The notes: a model not told the origin generated them from the sequence alone. A stretch of 64,000 bases of DNA from Alphaproteobacteria bacterium (GCA_027485835.1 JAIXQG010000002.1:388232-452231); one strand, 5' to 3'. Positions 8,828 to 16,922 are shown, counted from the first letter of the stretch. Program-made: numbers and translations.

Positions 8828-9799
8828 ATGAACGAAAATAACACCACTTCCCCCCTCTTCCCACCCATTGAACCGTTTGCCACGCACATGCTGGAGGTGG
8901 GTGACGGGCACACGCTGTATGTGGAGCAGTGCGGCAACCCCCACGGTTTGCCGGTGGTAGTTTTGCATGGCGGGCCGGGGTCGGGGTGTTCGCCCAAAAG
9001 CCGTCAGCGGTTTGACCCCACGCTGTACCATATTGTGTGCTTTGACCAGCGGGGGTGCGGACGCAGCGTGCCGTTGGGCAAGCTGGAGGCCAATACAACG
9101 CAGCACCTGATGACCGATATTGAAACGATACGGCAGCTGGTGGGTGTGGAGAGTTGGGTCGTTTATGGCACCAGTTGGGGCAGCACGTTGGCGCTGGCTT
9201 ATGCGCAGGCGTACCCTGAACGGGTAAGGGGTATTGTCACGGGTGCGGTGTTTACCGGAACGGAAGACGAGCTGGCATGGTTTTACCAACCCGATGGTTT
9301 AGCGCGGTTTTTTCCGGAAGAGTACAACGCGCTGTTTGACCTGCTGCACTTGGAGGACCGCAGTCGGATTTTCCATGCCCTTGAAGAGCGTTTAGCGCCC
9401 GATACAGCGGAGGCCGAGCACTTAGCGCGCACCACGTTTTTACTGGATGCCATGAGCATGATTCTGACTCCGCAGCGTGAAGAGATTGAGGCGTATATGG
9501 CGACACCGGAATTTCATAAGCAAACGGTACGTTTGTGGGCGCATTATTTTGCCCAACGCTGCTTTTTAACACCTCACCAGCTGTTCAAGGATCTTCCGCG
9601 GATGGCGCATTTACCGATTACAATTCTGCAAGGCGAACTGGACCTGTGCTGCCCCCAAGGCACGGCACGCAAGCTGCATGCGGCCCTCCCCGGCAGCACC
9701 TATGTGAGCATACCCTTGTGCGGCCATTTACCGAACGACGCCATGGAAGCGGCGCGGGTGGAGGCGACGACCGCCATGGCCAAGCGGTTGGGATTTTAG
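8828..9799 (+). CDS. pip: Prolyl iminopeptidase (alpha/beta hydrolase)
   Basis: A 323-residue serine peptidase that releases N-terminal proline from peptides. The oxyanion-hole motif HGGPGSG is at 47-53, DQRGCGRS follows, and the nucleophile elbow is GTSWGS with Ser116. The catalytic Asp and His are in the C-terminal part (LQGELDLCCP and LCGHLPND). Length and motif spacing fit the S33 prolyl aminopeptidase family. The ATG at 8828 precedes a conserved-looking N-terminus (FPPIEPFATHML). No signal peptide, so cytosolic. Confidence 0.93.
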   Translation: MNENNTTSPLFPPIEPFATHMLEVGDGHTLYVEQCGNPHGLPVVVLHGGPGSGCSPKSRQRFDPTLYHIVCFDQRGCGRSVPLGKLEANTTQHLMTDIETIRQLVGVESWVVYGTSWGSTLALAYAQAYPERVRGIVTGAVFTGTEDELAWFYQPDGLARFFPEEYNALFDLLHLEDRSRIFHALEERLAPDTAEAEHLARTTFLLDAMSMILTPQREEIEAYMATPEFHKQTVRLWAHYFAQRCFLTPHQLFKDLPRMAHLPITILQGELDLCCPQGTARKLHAALPGSTYVSIPLCGHLPNDAMEAARVEATTAMAKRLGF

Positions 9800-9830
9800 G
9801 CCATTTTGCTTTTTTAAACATTTTGCTTGC

Positions 9831-9851
9831 AGGGAGGCTTTGAGCCTCCCT
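9831..9851. terminator. Hairpin downstream of pip
   Basis: AGGGAGGCT (9831-9839) and AGCCTCCCT (9843-9851) form a 9-bp stem with loop TTG, about 30 bp after the pip stop. No T-run follows on the plus strand, so it may stabilise the mRNA end or be a weak terminator. Confidence 0.45.
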
Positions 9852-10029
9852 ATACTGTCTTCATGATTAACAAGTTCCGTCTCGTATCTCTGCTGAACCT
9901 GCTGGCGTAGCCAGTCATTTTCGTATCCCAGCACCGAGACCTGAACTTTTCCAAATCTTCCCAAAAGTAATATCCTGAAACCCCAGACGCGCGTTTTTGC
10001 GTCGCCACACTCTCACGAGGAGACCCACT

Positions 10030-10248
10030 ATGGTACCGAGTTCTTCGCATGACATCATCGCCACCGAACTTACCGAGGACGACCTTCGCCGGATGATCGC
10101 ACAGATCGAACGGCGCGATTTGGCCAAGGTGCCGGTTTCGCCCCTTGACCTCAACCGCCTCTATTTTGTTTCGCACAATTTCGAGGAGGCACATCCCAGA
10201 GCCATCGACTGGGCCTTTGAAACAGCCGAACGCTGCCTGAAACACTAA
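10030..10248 (+). CDS. Small conserved-looking unknown protein (72 aa)
   Basis: A 72-residue acidic, helical protein with no signal peptide or membrane segment. The start is well supported: ACGAGGAG lies 9 bp upstream of the ATG at 10030. I do not recognise a domain. It is followed after 14 bp by a 58-residue ORF with its own strong ribosome site, so the two form a mini-operon. The 230 bp upstream of it holds the pip hairpin and a second hairpin-like GACGC/GCGTC pair. Confidence 0.65.
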   Translation: MVPSSSHDIIATELTEDDLRRMIAQIERRDLAKVPVSPLDLNRLYFVSHNFEEAHPRAIDWAFETAERCLKH

Positions 10249-10262
10249 CCGGAGGAACTGAT

Positions 10263-10439
10263 ATGCCTGCACCGATTGAAGTTATCACCGCCTATGAACG
10301 TGCCAAAAAGGACGGCTGCAAGGCCGCCGAGATGCTGAAAGAAGGCATCGACCGTACCGTTCAGTACTGGGCCACCGCCACGGATGAGGCCAAGGACGCT
10401 GTGAAAGCCTTCCTGCTGCCGCCACCGCACACCGCTTAG
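10263..10439 (+). CDS. Tiny unknown protein (58 aa)
   Basis: Starts at ATG 10263, 6 bp after a perfect GGAGG, and ends at TAG 10437-10439. The product is a 58-residue Ala/Lys/Glu-rich helical peptide beginning MPAPIEVITAYERAKK, with one Trp and a PPPH tail. There is no signal peptide. Codon use (many GCC, CTG, AAG) matches neighbouring real genes, and a terminator follows 33 bp later. The family is unknown; tight coupling to the 72-residue gene suggests a shared role. Confidence 0.6.
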   Translation: MPAPIEVITAYERAKKDGCKAAEMLKEGIDRTVQYWATATDEAKDAVKAFLLPPPHTA

Positions 10440-10472
10440 CTTGACAAAGCCACGCGCTACTCGAATGGAAAC

Positions 10473-10498
10473 AAGGCCGCCGCTGGGGCGGCCTTTTT
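10473..10498. terminator. Bidirectional terminator
   Basis: AAGGCCGCC (10473-10481) pairs with GGCGGCCTT (10487-10495), followed by Ts. It sits between the 58-residue ORF and the convergent mnmD. Confidence 0.85.
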
Positions 10499-10508
10499 CG
10501 TATTGATG

Positions 10509-11144
10509 TTAGGTTTTGGTGGCTTTCAGCATATGCCATTTGGGTGGGAAGCCCTTGGCGCGGGTGTAGTTGAAACCGGCGGCGGCGAGCGCATCCTTGG
10601 TGGCACGGGCCACACTGTAGGTGCTGGCGGTGCCACCTGTTTTGGTGTGGCGGGAAACGTGGCTCAGGAGTTCGGGTGTCCACATATCCGGGTTGGTGGC
10701 GGGGCTGAAACCGTCGAGGAACCAGCAATCGGCGGACTGCGGGTGGGTGAGGATCCCTTCTGTGGCGTCACCGATAAACAGGTGCAGAATTGTAGTGGCG
10801 AAGGTGATTCTGTTCCAGCCCGGTTGGGGTTTGCAATCAGCAAGGAAGGCTTGCGAGAGCGGTTGGAGCTCGGTGGGAAAGTCTTGATGGATGCGGGCCA
10901 GCTCGTCGACCGCAATCGGGTGAAGTTCGTAACTGACAAAGGTCAGTGGCGTAGCGTTGTGTTCCGCCAGTTGGGCGGTAAGGAGGAGATTGAGGCCGGT
11001 GCCGAAGCCGAGTTCGGCCACCGTAAAGGGGGTTTGGCCCATACGCTGCGGCAGGTTGTTGCCCTCGATGAACACATGCGTTTTTTCGGCGGCGCCGCCG
11101 ATCCAGTAGGGCTCGTTGTAGGTCGCGCTGAATGGAGCGCTCAT
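10509..11144 (-). CDS. mnmD: tRNA 5-methylaminomethyl-2-thiouridine methyltransferase (MnmC1/MnmD type)
   Basis: A 211-residue SAM-dependent methyltransferase equal to the N-terminal domain of E. coli MnmC; it completes mnm5s2U at the wobble base of tRNAs. Seen here are the family's AELGFGTGLNLLL SAM-binding loop (about 43-55), FVSYELHP, and the catalytic-side DGFSPATNPDMWTPELL. There is no FAD-dependent oxidase (MnmC2) domain, so this is the stand-alone methyltransferase form. It lies 15 bp downstream of dnaA on the same strand and may be read from the same transcript. Confidence 0.92.
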   Translation of the reverse strand: MSAPFSATYNEPYWIGGAAEKTHVFIEGNNLPQRMGQTPFTVAELGFGTGLNLLLTAQLAEHNATPLTFVSYELHPIAVDELARIHQDFPTELQPLSQAFLADCKPQPGWNRITFATTILHLFIGDATEGILTHPQSADCWFLDGFSPATNPDMWTPELLSHVSRHTKTGGTASTYSVARATKDALAAAGFNYTRAKGFPPKWHMLKATKT

Positions 11145-11159
11145 GGAATGACTAAGGAA

Positions 11160-12647
11160 TTATCGGCCTTGCAGGGTGCGGGTGACCATGTCGACTTGCT
11201 CGGCGAGTTGGGCATCGCGCGGCAGCAGGGCGGTGATGGTCTCGCAGGCGTGGATCACCGTGGTGTGGTCGCGGCCACCAAAGGCGCGGCCGATATCCGG
11301 ATAGCTGCGCGAGGTGAGCTGCTTGGCCAGATACATGGCGACCTGACGCGGACGGGCGACTTCCCGCGCGCGGCGCGGCGAGTGCATGTCGGCGACACGG
11401 ATATTGAACTGCGAGGCAACCTTTTGCTGGATGTCGTCGATGGTGATCACGCGGTTGTAGACGCGGAAGAGGTCGCGGAGTTGCTCGCGCGCCATGTCCG
11501 GCGTCATCGGCTCGCCGGTGAGGCGGGCATAGGCGACGATGCGGTTGAGGGCGCCTTCCAGCTCGCGCACGTTGCTGGCGATGTGGGTGGCCAGCAGTTG
11601 GAGTACAGACGACGGCATGTCGAAGTTCAGGCTTTCGGCCTTGGCTTGCAGAATAGCGAGACGGGTTTCTTCTTCCGGGGCGTGAACCTCGACGGTCAGG
11701 CCGGAACCGAGGCGGGATTTGAGACGGTCTTCGATGTTCGGCAGCTCGTGCGGCGAGCGGTCAGCGGTAAGGACGATCTGCTTACCTTCCTGCACCAGCG
11801 TGTTGAAGGTGTGGAAGAACTCTTCCTGCGTTGAATCCTTCCCCGCGATGAACTGGATGTCGTCGATCATCAGGATATCGACATTGCGGAAAGCTTCCTT
11901 AAAGCCCAGCGTATCCTTGTTTTTAAGGGCGCGGATGAACTTGTAGAGGAATTGCTCCGACGACAGATAGAGGATGTTGATGTTCGGCTTGGTGGCGGCA
12001 ACGGCGTGGCCGATGGCGTGCATCAGGTGAGTTTTGCCTAGGCCCACTCCGCCGTGGAGGAAGAACGGGTTGAAGGCGGGCTTGCCGTCTTGCACCGCCT
12101 TGGCGACGCCTTGGGCGGCGGCGAAGGCGAACTGGTTGGATTTACCAGTCACGAAGAAATCGAAGGTATAGCGGCTATCCAGTTTGAGGCCTTGCATCCA
12201 CTCCGGTTGCGCTTCGGCCGATTCGGTCACCTGTGCGGGTACGGCGGTTTCCGGCAATAACGCGGGGCCACCAGCCAAGGCTGGCTTGGCGGCAGTCAAG
12301 GGTTGGGTGAATTGCGGGGCGACGTGGATTTTGAGACTGACGGACGCTTGCAGCTCGGTTTCCAGCATCGCTTGCAAGTGCGCGGTGTAGTGGCTTTCCA
12401 CCCACTGGGTGATGAAGGCGGTGGGGGCGGAGAGGACCAGCTGGCCGCCCGTGGCGCTCATGACTTTGAGCGGGGCCAACCATGCGGCGTAGTCGGCACT
12501 GCCGAAGACCTTTTCCAGCTGCGGCTGCACAGAGGCCCAGGCGGCGGAGAGGGCTTCGGGCGAAGCACTCCCCATACCGACCACGGTCGCGGGGACATTT
12601 GCGGTAGCCGTGGGCGCCAAGGCGGCAACTGGCAGGGAGAAGGTCAT
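11160..12647 (-). CDS. dnaA: Chromosomal replication initiator DnaA
   Basis: A 495-residue AAA+ initiator that binds TTATCCACA boxes and opens oriC. Domain I is at about 30-105, then a Pro/Ala-rich domain II linker, and the AAA+ domain from about 160 with Walker A GGVGLGKTH and Walker B LMIDDIQF. The C-terminal domain IV carries the DNA-binding signature GGRDHTTVIHACETI. The N-terminal 25 residues are Ala/Val-rich and extra relative to many homologues, so an internal start cannot be excluded. rpsT lies upstream on the same strand, separated by a strong terminator. Confidence 0.97.
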   Translation of the reverse strand: MTFSLPVAALAPTATANVPATVVGMGSASPEALSAAWASVQPQLEKVFGSADYAAWLAPLKVMSATGGQLVLSAPTAFITQWVESHYTAHLQAMLETELQASVSLKIHVAPQFTQPLTAAKPALAGGPALLPETAVPAQVTESAEAQPEWMQGLKLDSRYTFDFFVTGKSNQFAFAAAQGVAKAVQDGKPAFNPFFLHGGVGLGKTHLMHAIGHAVAATKPNINILYLSSEQFLYKFIRALKNKDTLGFKEAFRNVDILMIDDIQFIAGKDSTQEEFFHTFNTLVQEGKQIVLTADRSPHELPNIEDRLKSRLGSGLTVEVHAPEEETRLAILQAKAESLNFDMPSSVLQLLATHIASNVRELEGALNRIVAYARLTGEPMTPDMAREQLRDLFRVYNRVITIDDIQQKVASQFNIRVADMHSPRRAREVARPRQVAMYLAKQLTSRSYPDIGRAFGGRDHTTVIHACETITALLPRDAQLAEQVDMVTRTLQGR

Positions 12648-12748
12648 GGGGAGCCCTTTCGCTGGTTGGTGATAAAGTGAGGATAGGGGGAGGATGGGGG
12701 AATGACAAGCTAAAAATTATGAAAAAACAAACACTTAAACAACAAAAG

Positions 12749-12786
12749 ACACCCTCATGCTCCCGTTACGGGGAGTATGAGGGTGT
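12749..12786 (-). terminator. rpsT terminator
   Basis: A 16-bp stem with a single G-U pair (12749-12764 with 12771-12786), 6-nt loop, followed on the minus strand by the U-rich CTTTTGTTGTTT. It lies between rpsT and dnaA and would attenuate read-through into dnaA. Confidence 0.85.
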
Positions 12787-12834
12787 GACCGGCACAACGC
12801 GGGCAAACCGTGGGTGACGGCGCCCGCTGCGCGC

Positions 12835-13107
12835 TTACTTGGAGGCGCTGGCAGCCTTGATGCGGGCAGCCAGACGGCTAACCTTGCGGCTGGCGGCGTG
12901 GCGGTTCAGAGAACCGGCTTGCGACGCCTTGGCCAGTTCGCTCATGGCGGACTTAAAGGTGGTGGCGATTTCGGTGGTGTCGCCGCTCTTCAGAGCGGTT
13001 TCGAACTTCTTGATGAAGGTGCTGACGCGGCTACGGGCACCGCTGTTGGCGGCGTAACGCTTGGCGTCTTGGCGGATGCGCTTGCGCTGTTGGTTGTTGT
13101 GGGCCAT
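12835..13107 (-). CDS. rpsT: 30S ribosomal protein S20
   Basis: A 90-residue basic protein of the small ribosomal subunit that binds 16S rRNA. It starts MAHNNQQRKRIRQDAKR, has the central FIKKFETALKSGD and ends with the helical, Lys/Ala-rich SLNRHAASRKVSRLAARIK. Length fits the family. Its ATG follows GGAAAGGAAT. The proximity of rpsT to dnaA, same strand, is common in alphaproteobacteria. Its probable promoter contains a DnaA box. Confidence 0.97.
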   Translation of the reverse strand: MAHNNQQRKRIRQDAKRYAANSGARSRVSTFIKKFETALKSGDTTEIATTFKSAMSELAKASQAGSLNRHAASRKVSRLAARIKAASASK

Positions 13108-13220
13108 GGGGGATTCCTTTCCTGTTTGGCGTTGTGATGTCGTGCCGGTGGGCAGTGGTCAATTTGGTGGCACCGTTCCGCCAAAGGAGTGAACTTGGGC
13201 GGGTTTGGGACGTGGGCGGC

Positions 13221-13249
13221 ACCTTAGTGGGTGTGGATAAGTTTGACAA
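13221..13249 (-). promoter_or_regulatory. Probable rpsT promoter with embedded DnaA box
   Basis: On the minus strand a -35-like TTGTCA (13249-13244) and a weak -10-like TAAGGT (13226-13221) are 17 bp apart. The spacer contains a perfect DnaA box TTATCCACA (13240-13232). DnaA binding there would compete with RNA polymerase. The promoter call rests on spacing and one good hexamer. Confidence 0.45.
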
Positions 13250-13325
13250 GGGGAAAATGGCGTGTCACGTAAAAATGCTGCAGCAGCCCTTTTTTGGCTA
13301 CCACCTTTGTTTTGAAAAGGTATTT

Positions 13326-14564
13326 TTAGAGACTTTCGACACCTTGCAGCACATGGGCGACATCCGGCAGGCCCGGTGCATCGCGTAACGGTGCCAACGC
13401 CGACATGGTGGTAACCGCCACAGCGGTAACTGCCGGCAAGGCGGTGAGAACGCCGAGAATGAGGGTGGTGTCGGCTTCGTTCTGCCAGACCTGTGGCACT
13501 TGGGGCCGCAGGCTGGCGACAATATGCGCCAACACCGGCTGGGCAGCGGCGTGCGACAAGGCTTCGCCATGAGGCAGCAAACGCTCTAGCGCCGTAAGAT
13601 AGGCGGCCATAAGCGCATCGTCCCGTTGGGCGGCCAGAGTGCGCCACGTGGCTTCCACCTGAGGCCAGACCTGCGTGCGCCACGCCTGCCAGACATACGG
13701 CGTGGGCCACGGTGTGTAGCCCTGCCCCAACGACGCCAGCACGCTGAACAGCGGCTGACCTTGGGTGTGAGGCCAACCGTTAAGGGCTTGGTTGAGCTCC
13801 GATTCGGTTTGCGCGACTTCCACCAAGGCTTCCAGCGCCGCTTGAGATGGCTCGGCCGCGGCGGGTAGCACCTGCGGCAGCACCAGTACGGCCAAACCGA
13901 GGCGAGAGGCGAGCTCGAGTGTGCTTACCTCCTCCTCGCGGTGGCGGGTGGTGGGGTGGGTGACGTGGCTTAGATTCAGGAGGTCTTGCTCCACCCCCAC
14001 CCAGCGCAGGGCGGCGCGTTTTTTACGGCCCCACACGGTGGTTGCGGCGGTGGTGGCTTCCTCTAACCACTGGTGCAATGGCAGGCTGCCACCGGCGGAA
14101 AGATGCACGCCGTAGGCCTCGATGCGACCCTGTTGAACCGCGGTTTCCAGGCCGACCAAAACGTATTGACGGGTGGTGGCGTCGGGAAGATTTTCGGGGC
14201 CCCAGATGGCAAAGGACGGGGCGGTTTCCGGCAGCGTGGCATCGGGGAGGATGAGCAGAGACACATAGCCTTCGGGCGAGGGTTGCGACGCGAGATGCGT
14301 GCACGTTTCGGTCCATGTCGCGGGGGAAGCGACAACCAGATTGCAGCCTTCGGCGAGAGGTGTGGGGGAGGTAACAGCGTGACGCCAGTCTAGCGCCAGC
14401 TTACCAACGGTATGGCCGAGTGCTTCGCGCCACCAATCTGGCGAGACGCGCGGATGGGCCTGCCAAAGACGGTCGGCATAGAGCTTGGAGGGACTGCGCG
14501 GATCGGGAGAGGAGGTAGAGGAAGGCGTGTCGGTGTGTTCAATGCGCAGCATGGAGCGCACCAT
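13326..14564 (-). CDS. Divergent aldo/keto-reductase-like protein
   Basis: A 412-residue protein. Two stretches resemble an aldo/keto reductase barrel: YVSLLILPDATLP (compare the family's beta strand with D-x-x-x-x-H-x-P-D), and LETAVQQGRIEAYGVHLS (compare L-x-x-L-V-x-x-G-K-x-R-x-I-G-V-S). I cannot find the Tyr-Lys-His catalytic set, so it may have lost reductase activity or I may be misaligning it. The last 180 residues are helical, Leu/Ala-rich and look unlike the family. It lies upstream of rpsT on the same strand, and divergent from a lipoprotein and two thioredoxin-fold genes. The start could be moved to the ATG at residue 5. Confidence 0.55.
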   Translation of the reverse strand: MVRSMLRIEHTDTPSSTSSPDPRSPSKLYADRLWQAHPRVSPDWWREALGHTVGKLALDWRHAVTSPTPLAEGCNLVVASPATWTETCTHLASQPSPEGYVSLLILPDATLPETAPSFAIWGPENLPDATTRQYVLVGLETAVQQGRIEAYGVHLSAGGSLPLHQWLEEATTAATTVWGRKKRAALRWVGVEQDLLNLSHVTHPTTRHREEEVSTLELASRLGLAVLVLPQVLPAAAEPSQAALEALVEVAQTESELNQALNGWPHTQGQPLFSVLASLGQGYTPWPTPYVWQAWRTQVWPQVEATWRTLAAQRDDALMAAYLTALERLLPHGEALSHAAAQPVLAHIVASLRPQVPQVWQNEADTTLILGVLTALPAVTAVAVTTMSALAPLRDAPGLPDVAHVLQGVESL

Positions 14565-14636
14565 GCCAGAGGCTTACCGCTTTGGCAAACACGCTTACTC
14601 TTGCATGGTGCCTTGCCAGCGCTTAGGATGGCGGAC

Positions 14637-14882
14637 ATGACATCCACTCCTCGTGCCTTACGCGCCCCTGCCGTTGCCCTGTTAGCTGTGCTGTTGCTGG
14701 CGGCCTGTGCGGAAAAAACTCCACCGTGCGCACTGTGTTATGAAGATGAATGGAGCCGCGAGCCCTTCCCCGGCCAAGCCAAGCAACACTTGCCGAGCCT
14801 GACGCCCGAGCAGTTAAAGAATGGCGCGCCGGTTAGTACCCGTGAGTTTCTGGGCGAGACTCAAGCCGGTAGCCCTTACTAG
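14637..14882 (+). CDS. Small lipoprotein
   Basis: An 81-residue protein with a lipoprotein signal: a basic start (MTSTPRALR), a hydrophobic core and lipobox LAAC. The mature part begins CAEKTPPCALCYEDEW and so carries two further cysteines (C-x2-C); it then becomes polar. An ATG 9 bp upstream (14628) is an alternative start. It is the first of three plus-strand genes, the next two encoding thioredoxin-fold proteins, which suggests an envelope redox theme. No family recognised. Confidence 0.72.
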   Translation: MTSTPRALRAPAVALLAVLLLAACAEKTPPCALCYEDEWSREPFPGQAKQHLPSLTPEQLKNGAPVSTREFLGETQAGSPY

Positions 14883-14951
14883 TACCCTCTTTACCAGTGC
14901 GTTTGCTTGCACCGGTGACGTTTAACCAACCCCTTAAGAAAGACCTGACTG

Positions 14952-15680
14952 ATGAAGTTCAAACCCCTCCCCCTCGCCCTTGGCAGCCTTGCGCTGGGTG
15001 TTATGGCCGGTGTGCTTATCACCAACGCTGCCAATGCCGGTAACGCCGTGACGTCGAAATCCGACGTGGAGAAGATCGTCCGCGAATACATCGCCGAAAA
15101 TGGCGAAGAGCTGGCGATGAGCATCCAGCGTGCCGGTACCCGCGCGCAACGCGAACAGATGAAAACCATTCTTGACAAGGACACGCCGAGCATTGGACCG
15201 GAATCCGCACCGGTGACGATTATCGAATTCAGCGACTACGAGTGCCCGTTCTGCTCCCGTGTGCAAGGCACCGTGAGCGAGCTGCGCGCACAGTATGGCG
15301 ATAAGGTGCGTTGGGCGTACAAGAACCTGCCGCTGAACTTCCATGCCAACGCCAAGCCTGCCGCCTATGCCGCTTTGGCCGCACAGAACCAAGGTAAGTT
15401 TTGGGAGTACCACAAGGCCCTTTGGAGCCAGCAAGCCAACCTAAGCGACGCCACCTATGTAGCGATTGCCCAGGAACTGGGCCTCGATATGGACCGCTTT
15501 AACAAGGACCGCGCCAGCGATGCGATTAAGGCCCGCGTGGAAGCCGACTTGAAGCAGGCCGAAGAGGTGGGTGCCCGTGGCACGCCGCACTTCATCATCA
15601 ATGGCGAAGCTGTGAGTGGCGCGCTGCCGACCGCGGAATTCCGCCGTGTGATTGACGCACACCTCAAGGCCGTCAATTAA
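14952..15680 (+). CDS. DsbA-family thiol:disulfide oxidoreductase
   Basis: A 242-residue envelope protein. A signal peptide or anchor lies at 1-29 (hydrophobic LALGSLALGVMAGVLI, ending NAANA). A helical lead follows (about 35-75) and then a thioredoxin fold: EFSDYECPFCSRVQ gives the active site C98-P-F-C101, and the cis-proline loop is GTPHFIING. This matches the Com1/BdbD-like DsbA group that oxidises or isomerises periplasmic cysteines. Its substrates are not known; several cysteine-bearing secreted proteins are encoded elsewhere in the window. The next gene is 16 bp downstream. Confidence 0.9.
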   Translation: MKFKPLPLALGSLALGVMAGVLITNAANAGNAVTSKSDVEKIVREYIAENGEELAMSIQRAGTRAQREQMKTILDKDTPSIGPESAPVTIIEFSDYECPFCSRVQGTVSELRAQYGDKVRWAYKNLPLNFHANAKPAAYAALAAQNQGKFWEYHKALWSQQANLSDATYVAIAQELGLDMDRFNKDRASDAIKARVEADLKQAEEVGARGTPHFIINGEAVSGALPTAEFRRVIDAHLKAVN

Positions 15681-15696
15681 CACAAAGGCTGAAAGC

Positions 15697-16530
15697 ATGG
15701 CCCCCACGCCACCGCTACGGACACAGATGACGGGCCGCACGCCCGTCATTCCGTCTCGTGCCGGACGGGCGCCGCAGACGTCGGCGTTTCCGTTACTCCC
15801 CGCCGTGGCGGCCACGCTGCTCTTGCTGGGGGTGGGGCAAGTGGCGCTGTGGTGGTGGGGTGGGCGCATGCCGGAGATACCGACCTATACCCGCCTTGCC
15901 GCGACATTGAGCGGTAACACGGCCGAACCTTCGCGCGCCCAAGCCGTACGCCGCAACACGCCGCAACAGCGCTTGGAAGCGCCACCACTGGAACAGAACA
16001 TTCAGTTTGGCGACGCCATGGGCCGTGTGCGCGTGACGTTTTTCACGGACCCGGCCTGTGGCCCGTGCCGTGCGAAAATTGATCAGCTGGCGGCGAACCT
16101 GCCGGTCAAAGGCGTGCGGCAGGTGTATAAGTATTGGCCTTACCAACCGCGGCAGACGACCTCCGGCGTGTTGCTGGAACTGGCGCGGCGCGAGGCGGTG
16201 CTACCGACATTTTGGAAGCTACTGCAGGCGGAAGGCGACCGCGATATAAGCGACATGGAGATGCTGCAACTGCTGGAACAGGCGGGCTTGCCGCTGAGCG
16301 AGCAACGCACGGCGCTGAGCCAAAACAGTGCCGAGCTGTATGCCGCGCTAGTGCCAGACCTTGCCCTTGCACGTAACGCCGAACTGCCGCCGCCGCCGGT
16401 GGTAGTGGTGGATAACCAGATTTTGGACATCCGCCAATTAACAGCCGAGAATTTGGCGAAAGCGGTGCAGAAGAAACTGGATGGGCTGCAGCTCGACCGC
16501 GACAACCAGCTGTGGATGATGGAGCAGTAA
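15697..16530 (+). CDS. Membrane-anchored thioredoxin-fold protein with CGPC motif
   Basis: A 277-residue protein. After a Pro/Arg-rich cytosolic lead there is one membrane helix (about 34-53), a linker, and a DsbA/thioredoxin-like domain with FFTDPACGPCRAKID, active site C121-G-P-C124. The CGPC motif is typical of reducing thioredoxins, whereas the upstream neighbour has the DsbA-type CPFC. The cis-proline region reads PPPPVVVVDNQ, an unusual tetraproline. It is probably co-transcribed with the upstream DsbA-like gene. Whether it reduces or oxidises partners cannot be decided from sequence. Confidence 0.75.
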   Translation: MAPTPPLRTQMTGRTPVIPSRAGRAPQTSAFPLLPAVAATLLLLGVGQVALWWWGGRMPEIPTYTRLAATLSGNTAEPSRAQAVRRNTPQQRLEAPPLEQNIQFGDAMGRVRVTFFTDPACGPCRAKIDQLAANLPVKGVRQVYKYWPYQPRQTTSGVLLELARREAVLPTFWKLLQAEGDRDISDMEMLQLLEQAGLPLSEQRTALSQNSAELYAALVPDLALARNAELPPPPVVVVDNQILDIRQLTAENLAKAVQKKLDGLQLDRDNQLWMMEQ

Positions 16531-16533
16531 AAA

Positions 16534-16558
16534 AACCGCCGCAGCGGTTCTTTTTTTT
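16534..16558 (+). terminator. Terminator after the thioredoxin-fold pair
   Basis: Stem AACCGC (16534-16539) and GCGGTT (16544-16549) with a 4-nt loop, then C and eight Ts; preceded by a run of As, so it may also serve the convergent zf-CHCC gene. Confidence 0.8.
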
Positions 16559-16575
16559 ATCTCATTACTAGGGGC

Positions 16576-16809
16576 TTAATGGTGGCCGGCGCCGGGAGTG
16601 GCCATGGCAGAGTCGTACTCAAACGTGTGCGAGCAGTAGGGACATACCACGTGGGACGGGTGGCCGGCGGCGTCATCGACCATGGTCAGGTACACCTGCG
16701 GGTGACGGCTGAAGGACGGGCCGCCGCAGACCACCTTGAGGTTGCCGGTGCGGGTGGTTTCGCCTTTAAAGGCGGCGGGTTTGAGCGCGGGGGTGATGGC
16801 TTCGGACAT
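16576..16809 (-). CDS. zf-CHCC zinc-finger protein (NDUFS6-like)
   Basis: A 77-residue cytosolic protein with the Zn-binding pattern VVCGGPSFSRHPQVYLTM followed by VVCPYCSHTFEY: one Cys, one His, then C-x2-C. This is the CHCC zinc finger found in alphaproteobacteria and in the mitochondrial complex I subunit NDUFS6. In bacteria the role is not established; an accessory role with complex I is an inference from the eukaryotic relative. The tail is Gly/His (GAGHH). Confidence 0.87.
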   Translation of the reverse strand: MSEAITPALKPAAFKGETTRTGNLKVVCGGPSFSRHPQVYLTMVDDAAGHPSHVVCPYCSHTFEYDSAMATPGAGHH

Positions 16810-16858
16810 GGGAGATTTTTAGCCTCCCCTGAGAGCGATGGCAAGGTGGATTTTTAAG

Positions 16859-16879
16859 TGGTGCCCCCCGCCGGAGCCG
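16859..16879 (-). repeat. Partial duplicate of the tRNA-Arg 3' end
   Basis: Read on the plus strand, 16859-16879 matches 16923-16943 (the 3' end of tRNA-Arg, CCA included) at 18 of 21 positions. There is no tRNA body attached. Such short copies of a tRNA 3' end can be left by site-specific integration, or arise by simple duplication. Confidence 0.5.
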
Positions 16880-16922
16880 CAAGACCCCGTGCCGGGGCAA
16901 ATTCCATCAAGAATGCCAAAGT

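Noticed and set aside
10503..11834. 443-codon frame antisense to mnmD and dnaA
   Set aside because: It runs across two genes whose minus-strand products are clearly identifiable.
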